This document shows positions 1 through 5,475 of a stretch of DNA of 9,156 nucleotides, in pieces. Source of the stretch: Cloacimonetes bacterium UBA6081 (GTDB taxonomy: Bacteria > Cloacimonadota > Cloacimonadia > Cloacimonadales > Cloacimonadaceae); assembly GCA_002428685.1 (NCBI GenBank), contig DIXL01000075.1:18222-27377 (forward strand), given 5' to 3'. Every line of letters starts with the position of its first letter. The first letter of the stretch is position 1. A program made the translations under genes and the position numbers. The notes beneath the pieces were generated by a model that was given only the letters and a program-made list of their open reading frames with translations, had not been told where the DNA came from and did not search any database.

Positions 1-133
1 TATAAGATAACTTGGAGAAGGATGAAACGACTCCACATTTAGGAATGGGAACGGATCCCATGTGTAGTCCTTTCATCCTTGCAATTGGAAGATATAAGAT
101 AGCTTGGAGAAGGATGAAACGACTCCACATTTA
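1..133. repeat. 41-bp near-perfect direct repeat, copies 92 bp apart (1-41 and 93-133)
   Basis: Positions 1-41 and 93-133 are identical except at one base (A at 10, G at 102). Each copy contains a YGACTCC core (28-34 and 120-126) inside the stem arm AAGGATGAAACGACTCCACAT. The copy at 1 touches the window edge, so the array may continue to the left. The repeat includes both a hairpin arm and part of the adjoining loop, which points to duplication of a whole hairpin unit and not only of the palindromic arm. No coding frame spans it. Confidence 0.9.
60..130 (-). repeat. Imperfect inverted repeat A (GGAGTC/GGACT hairpin family)
   Basis: The arm 60-80 is the reverse complement of 110-130, and equally of 18-38, at 19 of 21 positions. 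Read on the minus strand, the first arm carries GGAGTCGTT then TCATCCTT, and the second carries AAGGATGA then AAGGACTAC. The two mismatches flank the GACT core: G opposite G just inside it and G opposite A just outside. Because 60-80 can pair with either neighbour (loops of 29 or 21 nt), alternative folds exist. There is no T-tract after it, so it is not a standard intrinsic terminator, although it lies downstream of the 248-697 gene. Confidence 0.75.
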
Positions 134-151
134 ATGAAGGAATTGGTTTTC

Positions 152-220
152 GCATTAGTCCTTGCTGCCAAACAAGATAGAGAAAGCCTGATAACTCACA
201 GCGGCAGCAATGACTCCTGC
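152..220 (-). repeat. Imperfect inverted repeat B (same hairpin family)
   Basis: The arm 203-220 pairs with 152-169 at 15 of 18 positions. On the minus strand the first arm contains AGGAGTCATT followed by GCTGCC, and the second has GGCAGC followed by AAGGACTAAT. As in repeat A, the mismatches fall directly either side of the GACT core. The stem outside the core differs from repeat A but is matched between its own two arms. It starts 28 nt downstream of the stop codon of the 248-697 gene. Confidence 0.7.
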
Positions 221-247
221 TTACATTATCGATGCTTTTAACCGGCT

Positions 248-697
248 CTACATTTCTGCATTGAAGCGTTCATAGCCTTCCACCTGGGGCAATAGGCCTG
301 CATCTATGGCTGCTTTAAGGGTTTTGCAGGGCATGTTTTCGGTATAAATCTGCTCCCGGGTGATGTTAGCCAGGCTAATTGTGTCAGGATTCGTCTTCTG
401 CATTGCCCACATCAGCTTGCAATAAACCTGCGGCCAACTGAAGAGTTGCTTGCATTCCGCTTCCGGCAAGCGGTTGTAGCTCATGCAATAGTCCAAAAGC
501 TGATGCTTGTAAGCCTCGGCGGGCTGCAAGGCATAGATCTGTTTTTGGGCTGCGGCAAAGGGTGCCTGCCCGGGATGATTTGTAAAGGTAAAGGCTTTAC
601 GTGCCAGGGTTTGCCCGGTGCGTTTGTCTATGTAATAGATCATCCCGTCCTGCTTCCCGCGGTAGCCAAGCAACATGTTCTTGTAGCTAACTTTCAT
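248..697 (-). CDS. Hypothetical protein, 149 residues
   Basis: I do not recognise this protein. The frame is complete, from ATG at 697 to TAG at 248, and is preceded by a strong ribosome binding site (GGAGG at 707-703, 6 nt before ATG), so it is very likely a real gene. There is no signal peptide or membrane segment. The N-terminal third (SYKNMLLGYRGKQDGMIYY, then a basic RTGQTLARK stretch and an NHPGQAP loop) loosely recalls the G-x-(V/I)-Y...R...N-P layout of small phage-associated or DUF6266-like proteins; this is a weak resemblance. The rest is helical and rich in Tyr, Gln, Ala and Cys (four Cys, not in a metal-site spacing). It stands alone, 348 nt downstream of enolase and with hairpin repeats on its 3' side. 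Confidence 0.75.
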   Translation of the reverse strand: MKVSYKNMLLGYRGKQDGMIYYIDKRTGQTLARKAFTFTNHPGQAPFAAAQKQIYALQPAEAYKHQLLDYCMSYNRLPEAECKQLFSWPQVYCKLMWAMQKTNPDTISLANITREQIYTENMPCKTLKAAIDAGLLPQVEGYERFNAEM

Positions 698-730
698 TGT
701 CTCCTCCCAGACTAATAGCTCATGCCATTA

Positions 731-780
731 GTTATACTTAATAATTGAGCCAATAATGAGAGTATGGCTATTTCTGTCAA
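731..780 (-). promoter_or_regulatory. Possible promoter of the 149-residue gene
   Basis: On the minus strand a perfect TTGACA (780-775) is followed after 16 bp by CATTAT (758-753), a 4-of-6 match to TATAAT. A second -10-like hexamer, TATAAC, sits at 736-731 without a good -35. Either would give a short leader before the ATG at 697. The surrounding DNA is AT-rich, so chance matches are easy. Confidence 0.35.
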
Positions 781-809
781 CATATATTTATCATTGTTTC
801 ATTAGTTGC

Positions 810-867
810 GCACTACTATTATTGATAGTATTGCTATAGTGGTGCTATAGTGATGCCAAAGTAGTGC
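810..867. repeat. AT-rich nested inverted and direct repeats
   Basis: GCACTAC (810-816) is the exact complement of GTAGTGC (861-867). Inside lies a 6-bp hairpin TACTAT/ATAGTA (814-819 and 825-830, 5-nt loop). There is also a tandem pair of TGCTATAGTG (832-841 and 843-852). It lies between the enolase stop and the promoter region of the 149-residue gene. Its function is not evident. Confidence 0.45.
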
Positions 868-933
868 TTGGTTGAGGGAAAAAAGGGATAACGAAGGAAT
901 CTGTAGGAGATTGATTTATGCAGGCTTAAAGTG

Positions 934-1015
934 CTGGAGTTCAATGACCTGAAGTCCAAATGGCTATGTAGTCTCGAGATAATTTCTTAGTTCGCCTTAG
1001 CCGTTTGAACTCCAG
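934..1015. repeat. Inverted repeat downstream of enolase
   Basis: CTGGAGTTCAA (934-944) and TTGAACTCCAG (1005-1015) are perfect 11-bp complements. Further in, AAATGGCTA (958-966) pairs with TAGCCGTTT (998-1006) at 8 of 9 positions. The right arm is continuous, while the left arm holds a 13-nt interruption (945-957). It begins 31 nt after the enolase stop on the transcribed strand. It could form the 3' end structure of the enolase mRNA, but no T-run follows, so a standard intrinsic terminator is not supported. Confidence 0.5.
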
Positions 1016-1045
1016 ATCATGCGTTATGTATAAACTCCTAATGCA

Positions 1046-2323
1046 TTAGCCGAGTTGTTTGATAATGGCTTTACCGGGGTAAATGGCTGCTTCGCCCAGT
1101 TCTTCTTCGATGCGCAGCAGTTGGTTATATTTTTCAATGCGTTCGCTACGGCTGATGCTGCCGGTTTTAATCTGGCCTGTGTTCATGGCTACGGCCAGGT
1201 CGGCGATAAAGGTGTCGCCTGTTTCACCGCTGCGATGGCTGACCACGCATGTCCATCCGGCTTTATGCGCCATATTGATGGCATCGATGGTTTCGGTAAC
1301 GCTGCCGATTTGGTTCAGCTTAATCAGCACACTGTTGGCGGCGTTTTCTTTGATGCCGCGGGCAATGATTTCGGGGTTCGTTACAAAGATGTCGTCGCCC
1401 ACGATCTGGATTTTGTCGCCCATTTTGGTGTTCATCTTTTTCCATCCATCCCAGTCGTTTTCGGCCAGGCCGTCTTCGATGGAGCAGATGGGGTATTTCT
1501 TTACCATGGCATCGTAGTATTTGATCATGGCATCGGAATTAACTTTCTTGCCTTCAAACACATACTTGCCCTTTTCATAAAAACTGCTGGCGGCGGAATC
1601 GATGGCAATAAAGATTTCCATGCCCGCTTTGTAGCCGGCAGCTTTGATGGCTTCCACTATTACTACAAATGCTTCTTCGTTGGAGGCCAGATTTGGCGCA
1701 AAACCACCTTCATCACCTACGGAAGTGGCCAGGCCGCGCTTTTTCAGAATAGCTTTTAAGGCATGAAACACTTCGGCGTTCATCTGCAAGGCTTCGCGGA
1801 AAGTCTTTGCGCCTAAGGGCACAATCATAAATTCCTGGATATCCACGTTGTTATCGGCATGTGCGCCGCCATTCAGGATATTGCTCATGGGAACCGGCAG
1901 GGTGCGGGCATTAACCCCGCCCAGATAGCGGTATAACGGAATGCCAAGTTCCATTGCAGTAGCGCGCGCCACGGCCATGGACACGGCCAGAATGGCGTTG
2001 GCACCAAGCTTGGCTTTGTTGTGAGTGTTATCCAGCTTGATCATCAGTTTGTCGATGTTGGCCTGGAAAATGGACTCCATGCCCAAAAGTTCTTCGCTGA
2101 TTAAGTTGTCGATATTGGCTACGGCCTTCAGGACGCCCTTGCCACCATAACGTTTTTTGTCGCCATCACGCAGTTCTATAGCTTCGCGTTCGCCGGTGGA
2201 TGCTCCGCTGGGGACTCCGGCTCTGGCGATGATGCCGCTATCCAAATGGACATCGGCCTCCACGGTGGGATTGCCGCGTGAATCCAAAATCTCGCGTCCT
2301 TTGATGTATAGTATTTCAGACAT
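1046..2323 (-). CDS. eno: Enolase (phosphopyruvate hydratase)
   Basis: Interconverts 2-phosphoglycerate and phosphoenolpyruvate in cytoplasmic glycolysis and gluconeogenesis; a Mg-dependent enzyme, usually a dimer or octamer. The 425 residues are the normal bacterial length. Visible key residues are the substrate-loop Ser42 in GAST, His155, Glu164 and general-acid Glu205 (VGDEGG). Metal ligands are Asp242 (AIDSAAS), Glu283 (SIEDGL) and Asp310 (VGDD). Also present are base Lys335 in the LIKLNQIG signature, His363-Arg364-Ser365 (SHRSGET) and Lys386. The start is supported by AGGAGG (2334-2329) 5 nt before ATG. It appears monocistronic: 403 nt separate it from the upstream gene and 348 nt from the downstream one. 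Nothing is missing or unusual in the protein. Confidence 0.98.
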   Translation of the reverse strand: MSEILYIKGREILDSRGNPTVEADVHLDSGIIARAGVPSGASTGEREAIELRDGDKKRYGGKGVLKAVANIDNLISEELLGMESIFQANIDKLMIKLDNTHNKAKLGANAILAVSMAVARATAMELGIPLYRYLGGVNARTLPVPMSNILNGGAHADNNVDIQEFMIVPLGAKTFREALQMNAEVFHALKAILKKRGLATSVGDEGGFAPNLASNEEAFVVIVEAIKAAGYKAGMEIFIAIDSAASSFYEKGKYVFEGKKVNSDAMIKYYDAMVKKYPICSIEDGLAENDWDGWKKMNTKMGDKIQIVGDDIFVTNPEIIARGIKENAANSVLIKLNQIGSVTETIDAINMAHKAGWTCVVSHRSGETGDTFIADLAVAMNTGQIKTGSISRSERIEKYNQLLRIEEELGEAAIYPGKAIIKQLG

Positions 2324-2346
2324 TTATACCTCCTGTCTGGGTAAAT

Positions 2347-2352
2347 ATAGTA
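2347..2352 (-). promoter_or_regulatory. Possible -10 element of enolase
   Basis: Minus-strand TACTAT lies 23 nt upstream of the enolase ATG in an AT-rich stretch (2341-2370), flanked by the strong ribosome binding site on one side and G/C-rich DNA on the other. No convincing -35 hexamer is seen at 16-18 bp. The placement is plausible for a short-leader promoter, but the sequence evidence is weak. Confidence 0.3.
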
Positions 2353-2378
2353 TCACAAGATATATGATAAGCGGAAAT

Positions 2379-2408
2379 GGGGGTTGGGCAAATGGGAGGT
2401 GGGAGGGG
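2379..2408 (+). other. G-quadruplex motif upstream of enolase
   Basis: The plus strand carries G5 (2379-2383), G3 (2386-2388), G3 (2394-2396), G3 (2401-2403) and G4 (2405-2408), with loops of 2, 5, 4 and 1 nt. This satisfies the usual G3+N1-7 pattern. It heads a purine- and G-rich tract that runs to about 2466. For the leftward-transcribed enolase this is the template strand, just upstream of the presumed promoter. Confidence 0.6.
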
Positions 2409-2484
2409 TGGTGAGGTGGAAAAGTGGAAGGGTGGAAAGGTGAAACACGCTGGGGAGATGGAGGGGTTTGCATGTAAGTTAAGT

Positions 2485-2555
2485 CCAGGAGTCGTTACCG
2501 CCATTTGATGTTTTTTAATTGACCTGTATTTTTTAGCGGCGGTAAGGACTCATGG
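2485..2555 (+). repeat. Imperfect inverted repeat C (GGAGTC/GGACT hairpin family)
   Basis: CCAGGAGTCGTTACCGCC (2485-2502) pairs with 2538-2555 at 16 of 18 positions across a 35-nt AT-rich loop. Read on the plus strand, the first arm has AGGAGTCGTT then ACCGCC, and the second GGCGGT then AAGGACTCAT. The arrangement is the same as in repeats A and B, with mismatches again just before and just after the core, but on the opposite strand relative to the genes. It lies between the barrel-protein gene and enolase. Confidence 0.7.
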
Positions 2556-2598
2556 GACGTCAGTAGTAGTATATTTTCATTTGTTACTGCACGCACAA

Positions 2599-2663
2599 TG
2601 ACTCCTTGTCGTCGCTGAAATGATAGGTAGCTTTGAAATTTGGTAATGACGACAATGACTCCT
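2599..2663 (-). repeat. Inverted repeat D (diverged member of the same family)
   Basis: TTGTCGTC (2606-2613) is the exact complement of GACGACAA (2648-2655). Both arms are bordered by the same-orientation string AATGACTCCTT (2597-2607 and 2654-2664). On the minus strand the first arm reads AAGGAGTCATT then GTCGTC, as in A and B. The second arm reads GACGAC then AAGGAGTC, where AAGGACT would be expected. It therefore looks like a recombined or diverged copy. Confidence 0.5.
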
Positions 2664-2668
2664 TTGCT

Positions 2669-2710
2669 CACATCATCACATCATTGCTTCATCACTTCAT
2701 CACTTCATCA
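2669..2710. repeat. 8-bp tandem repeats next to the barrel-protein stop codon
   Basis: Two copies of CACATCAT (2669-2684) are followed, after TG, by three perfect copies of CTTCATCA (2687-2710). A pyrimidine-rich CCCCATCTCCCC run follows. The tract ends 16 nt from the barrel-protein stop codon. A related sequence in the opposite sense, TGGGGAGATGGAGGGG, occurs at 2451-2466. It could be a slippage-prone simple repeat; no function is evident. Confidence 0.6.
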
Positions 2711-2726
2711 CCCCATCTCCCCACAG

Positions 2727-4844
2727 CTACAGGCTCAAACTCACCTTTGCATAGGCAGTGGCGGTGTATTTTACAAAGTGCCCCATGGGGCTGTCGTAGG
2801 TGGATTTTTCGTCTTGCAGTTGATTGGTGTTAAATCCGCTGTAGAAGAAGCAATTGGGTTTAAATTCGTAGCGCAGGTTGCCATAGAGGCTTAGATCGTT
2901 ATAGATACCGTCGGATTCGTAGGTGGTAAATCCACTGCCACAGGCAAGGCTCAGCTTTTGATGAGGCGTATAGCTTATTTCGCCGTTGAAGATCACATAG
3001 TTATCATCCAGAGAGACGGTATAGGATTGTAAACCACCGTAATTCGCCAGAACGCCTTTGGGATAGCTGTAGTTTATGTAGCTGCCGCTGATGTCATAGC
3101 CCAGCTTTTGAGAGATGGTTCCCCACAGGTTGCAGTAGTAGGATTGTGCGCTGTGGGTGCTTAAAAGGTTGTAAATCAGTTCTTGGGAGTAAGTGTATTT
3201 CAGTTGGGCAGAGAATGGTTGCCAGCGGAAAAAGGTAGTGCTTACATCCGCCGAATAAACGTTGTGGTCGTTATTTACAATATCCAGTTCACGCCCTTTG
3301 GAAAGAGACGTATTCAAACCCCATTTAGGGCGGAAATTGATGTAATAGTTTGCAGTATATATGTCTTCTATATTCTGGGCTGCATATCTATCCCAATATT
3401 CCCAAGAGAGGCTAAAACCCTGATAGCTAATAATATCGAGGCTTTCTTCGCTATCCCAGGATAGATCACTGCCAAGTTTGTGAAAGAAACGGTTGTAAAG
3501 GTAGCCGGCATCAGCATTCATATTACGGCTTATGTAGAGTCCATACAGGTTATATGTCCATTCCTGGGGGGTGAGTGATAGCGACAGGCTGTGCACCGAA
3601 CCTGTGGTAGGTTCATTATCGGTGCTGCGGTCGTTTTCTCTGATGCTGAAGCTGTTGCTGCTATAGAGCCGGATGTCGTTATTCAGGTTCCAGGTGTAGG
3701 CATTGCTAAACACATGGTTATAGTAGTCTCTATTTACTCTGCTGATGATGGCATTGGCAAGTTTCAGCTTTTTGGTTTTGGGCATCAGCGAAAGCACCTG
3801 AAAATAGTCGTCCCGGTTCAAAATCATGCCAGACTCAATAATTTCTTTGTCCCTGGCGGCTAACACACCCCAATTGAGGCTTTTGGAATTGCCGGTGGCC
3901 TTGAAAGCCACTGTGGGTTTAATAATTCTGCGGCTATAAAAATTATCATAGGACACTCCAAAGGCATCCAGGTCTTCGGTAAAGAAAAAGCGGTTTTCTG
4001 TGTAGTAACGCGGGTATTTGCTGTTGTAGATATCTGCTGCTTCGTCAGGTGGAACATCGCTGAAATCGGGATTTAAACTAAGCTTGATGCGGGTTCGCTG
4101 TGCAGGATTGAAGGCAATATCTAGGCCAATGTTGTCCGGATCAAAGCTATCGGTTTTATCTATCAGATTGTAGCTTTTTACTATGTAAGGCCGAAAATCC
4201 AGGCTGAGGGTGCGTTTGATGGGCTGATTTAGCTGAATATCGTAGGCTTTGGCAAAATAGTCGTTTTTTTGGTTTGGCTTTACGGGTGGCAGGCTAAAAT
4301 CCTCGCTGGTAAAGTCTTTGTGACGAGTGATAATTATTTTCCAGTCATAGGGTGGATTGTGTTTAAAACGCAATTCCCCCAAAGGGATTTTGCCGCTAAC
4401 CTTCCAGATGTTGCCTGTGATGGAAGAGCTATAGCTATAGTTAGTATTAAAGTTATAGTCGGCGCGGCCTGTTTCGCGCACTGCATCAAACAGGTTTCCG
4501 GTGGCATAAAACTGGTAGAGATAGGCATAATAGGCTTCAGGCAGCGTGATTAGCTGGATGCGTAAATAGTCGGCCGTGTTGCTTGTGTCGCGGGTGGAAA
4601 CAGGGCCGGGCACGAAGGTGGAATCCACATGGGTTTCCATGATAAAACACAGATGCTTGTCATCCTGCCACAGCCAGCAGTTGGTAGGGTTGTTTTCATA
4701 AGTCTGGTCGTCGGGACTAACGCGTTGCAATCCGGTTAACAGATTGGCTTCGGAAATAAGAGGGACATCGCTGTAGGGGACAGTAAAGGCTCCCAAGTAA
4801 ATGCTGATCAGCAAAACAAAAAGAGCAAGAAAACAGGTTTTCAT
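2727..4844 (-). CDS. DUF5916-type outer-membrane beta-barrel protein
   Basis: A 705-residue exported protein. It starts with a signal peptide (MKTCFLALFVLLISIYLGAF). A ligand-binding-like beta domain follows to about residue 200, resembling the CBM9-like N-terminal domain of this family. From about 210 to the end there are many alternating aromatic/polar strands, as in an outer-membrane barrel. The family hallmark NPDFSDV (258-264), followed by TENRFFFTED (282-291), is present; in DUF5916 proteins this part typically reads NPDFSQVEAD...FFPEKRPFFLE. I start it at ATG 4844, which has GAGG 6 nt upstream and places the signal peptide at the N terminus. The in-frame ATG at 4874 has no ribosome binding site and would add ten residues before the signal peptide. 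The function of the family is not established. The gene has no close partner: it is 262 nt from its upstream neighbour and 403 nt from enolase. Confidence 0.82.
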   Translation of the reverse strand: MKTCFLALFVLLISIYLGAFTVPYSDVPLISEANLLTGLQRVSPDDQTYENNPTNCWLWQDDKHLCFIMETHVDSTFVPGPVSTRDTSNTADYLRIQLITLPEAYYAYLYQFYATGNLFDAVRETGRADYNFNTNYSYSSSITGNIWKVSGKIPLGELRFKHNPPYDWKIIITRHKDFTSEDFSLPPVKPNQKNDYFAKAYDIQLNQPIKRTLSLDFRPYIVKSYNLIDKTDSFDPDNIGLDIAFNPAQRTRIKLSLNPDFSDVPPDEAADIYNSKYPRYYTENRFFFTEDLDAFGVSYDNFYSRRIIKPTVAFKATGNSKSLNWGVLAARDKEIIESGMILNRDDYFQVLSLMPKTKKLKLANAIISRVNRDYYNHVFSNAYTWNLNNDIRLYSSNSFSIRENDRSTDNEPTTGSVHSLSLSLTPQEWTYNLYGLYISRNMNADAGYLYNRFFHKLGSDLSWDSEESLDIISYQGFSLSWEYWDRYAAQNIEDIYTANYYINFRPKWGLNTSLSKGRELDIVNNDHNVYSADVSTTFFRWQPFSAQLKYTYSQELIYNLLSTHSAQSYYCNLWGTISQKLGYDISGSYINYSYPKGVLANYGGLQSYTVSLDDNYVIFNGEISYTPHQKLSLACGSGFTTYESDGIYNDLSLYGNLRYEFKPNCFFYSGFNTNQLQDEKSTYDSPMGHFVKYTATAYAKVSLSL

Positions 4845-4877
4845 ATATAACCTCGCACGATGAGATTTCAGCATTCA

Positions 4878-4883
4878 ATTATA
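4878..4883 (-). promoter_or_regulatory. -10 element of the barrel-protein gene
   Basis: A perfect minus-strand TATAAT lies 33 nt upstream of the chosen ATG at 4844. Transcription would begin near 4871, leaving a leader of about 26 nt and supporting the later start codon. No good -35 sits at 16-18 bp. A TTGACA exists at 4920-4915 but is 31 bp away, too far to act with this hexamer. Confidence 0.45.
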
Positions 4884-4931
4884 CTTGTGAGACATTGATA
4901 TAAGGTGGTGAATTTGTCAAGGTTTTTTTGG

Positions 4932-4980
4932 GTGAGAGCTTCGCAGTGAGAGTTTCACAGTGAGAGCTGCGCAGTGAGGA
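4932..4980. repeat. 14-bp tandem repeat, 3.5 copies
   Basis: Three consecutive 14-bp units (4932-4945, 4946-4959, 4960-4973) follow the pattern GTGAGAGYTKCRCA, and a half unit, GTGAGGA (4974-4980), closes the run. Each unit can form a small TGAGAGC/GCTGCGCA-like fold only poorly, so a tandem duplication is the simplest reading. It lies upstream of the barrel-protein promoter, next to the inverted hairpin module. Confidence 0.75.
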
Positions 4981-4983
4981 TTT

Positions 4984-5096
4984 GTAACATAGCTTGGTAA
5001 GCTGTTGTAAATGTGGGATTGTATCCCGCATTGTTTGCTACAGTCGTGTCGCCGATTACAAACCGGCTAATACAACAGGATACAATCCTATGTTAC
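4984..5096. repeat. Inverted module containing several small hairpins
   Basis: GTAACATAG (4984-4992) is the exact complement of CTATGTTAC (5088-5096), and CTGTTGTA (5002-5009) that of TACAACAG (5071-5078). The 9-nt segments between these blocks do not match each other, yet each is self-complementary: CTTGGTAAG (4993-5001) and GATACAATC (5079-5087). The interior holds a 9-bp stem with a three-base loop (5011-5031, core GGGATTGTATCCC) and a GCCG/CGGC stem (5051-5067). The unit begins 10 nt past the DUF3795 stop, so it would lie in that mRNA's 3' region, but no T-tract follows. Confidence 0.6.
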
Positions 5097-5105
5097 GACT
5101 GAAAC

Positions 5106-5441
5106 CTATTTTTTCAAAGTCTCCAGCGCAGCTTTGGATTTGGAGTTTTCCGTCCAGATAAAGCTGCCTTTAGTGCAGGGAAAATCAGCGCACTCGGCAC
5201 AGGTGGCATAGCCTTTGCCAAAGGCACAAGCGCGGATTTCACATTTTGCACAGAAACCTATGTGTCTACCATCAGAGGGGCAACCGTCGCATTCCAATTG
5301 ATCGTAGGAAACAACTTTATCAAAGCGTTTCTTGTAATTATCCGCCAGTTTATGAAACAGTTCCTGGTCATTTGTTTGGGTTGCTTTGTAGGCCTCGCAG
5401 ACGGCGCAATCGATTCCACATGGTGCAAGTAAATTTTGCAT
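5106..5441 (-). CDS. DUF3795 cysteine-rich protein
   Basis: A 111-residue cytoplasmic protein with eleven cysteines. They lie in the DUF3795 layout: CGIDCAVC (8-15), CDGC (51-54), CAKC (64-67), Cys72, CAEC (81-84) and Cys89. The intervening motifs ATQTND (20-25) and CDGCPSDGRHIGFC are typical of the family. The pattern suggests zinc or iron-sulfur binding, but the family's role is unknown. The ATG at 5441 has GAGGAG (5452-5447) 5 nt upstream. It follows trkH by 34 nt on the same strand with no obvious terminator between, so it may be read through from the potassium operon. A functional link to potassium transport is not implied. Confidence 0.88.
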   Translation of the reverse strand: MQNLLAPCGIDCAVCEAYKATQTNDQELFHKLADNYKKRFDKVVSYDQLECDGCPSDGRHIGFCAKCEIRACAFGKGYATCAECADFPCTKGSFIWTENSKSKAALETLKK

Positions 5442-5475
5442 GTTAACTCCTCTATTCTATAAGTATTTGGTGAAT

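Noticed and set aside
1..133. CRISPR array suggested by two 41-bp direct repeats with a 52-bp spacer
   Set aside because: Only two copies are visible, the intervening DNA contains the inverted partner arm of the repeat itself, and the third unit has a different stem sequence. No cas genes are present.
1055..1759. 234-residue open frame on the plus strand
   Set aside because: It lies wholly opposite the highly conserved enolase gene and has no ribosome binding site or recognisable protein features; it is an antisense shadow.
2316..2504. 62-residue minus-strand frame overlapping the enolase start
   Set aside because: Its proline-rich translation comes from the G-rich repeat tract, and it would overlap the enolase ribosome binding site and start codon.
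2633..2894. Plus-strand frames of 66 and 84 residues
   Set aside because: The translations derive from the TCATCA-type simple repeats and then run antisense to the barrel-protein gene.
4915..4920. TTGACA as the -35 box of the barrel-protein gene
   Set aside because: It is 31 bp from the TATAAT at 4883-4878, and no acceptable -10 lies 16-18 bp from it.
5011..5031. Intrinsic terminator of the DUF3795 gene
   Set aside because: The 9-bp stem is suitable, but neither strand has a T-run directly after it; it fits better as part of the larger hairpin module.
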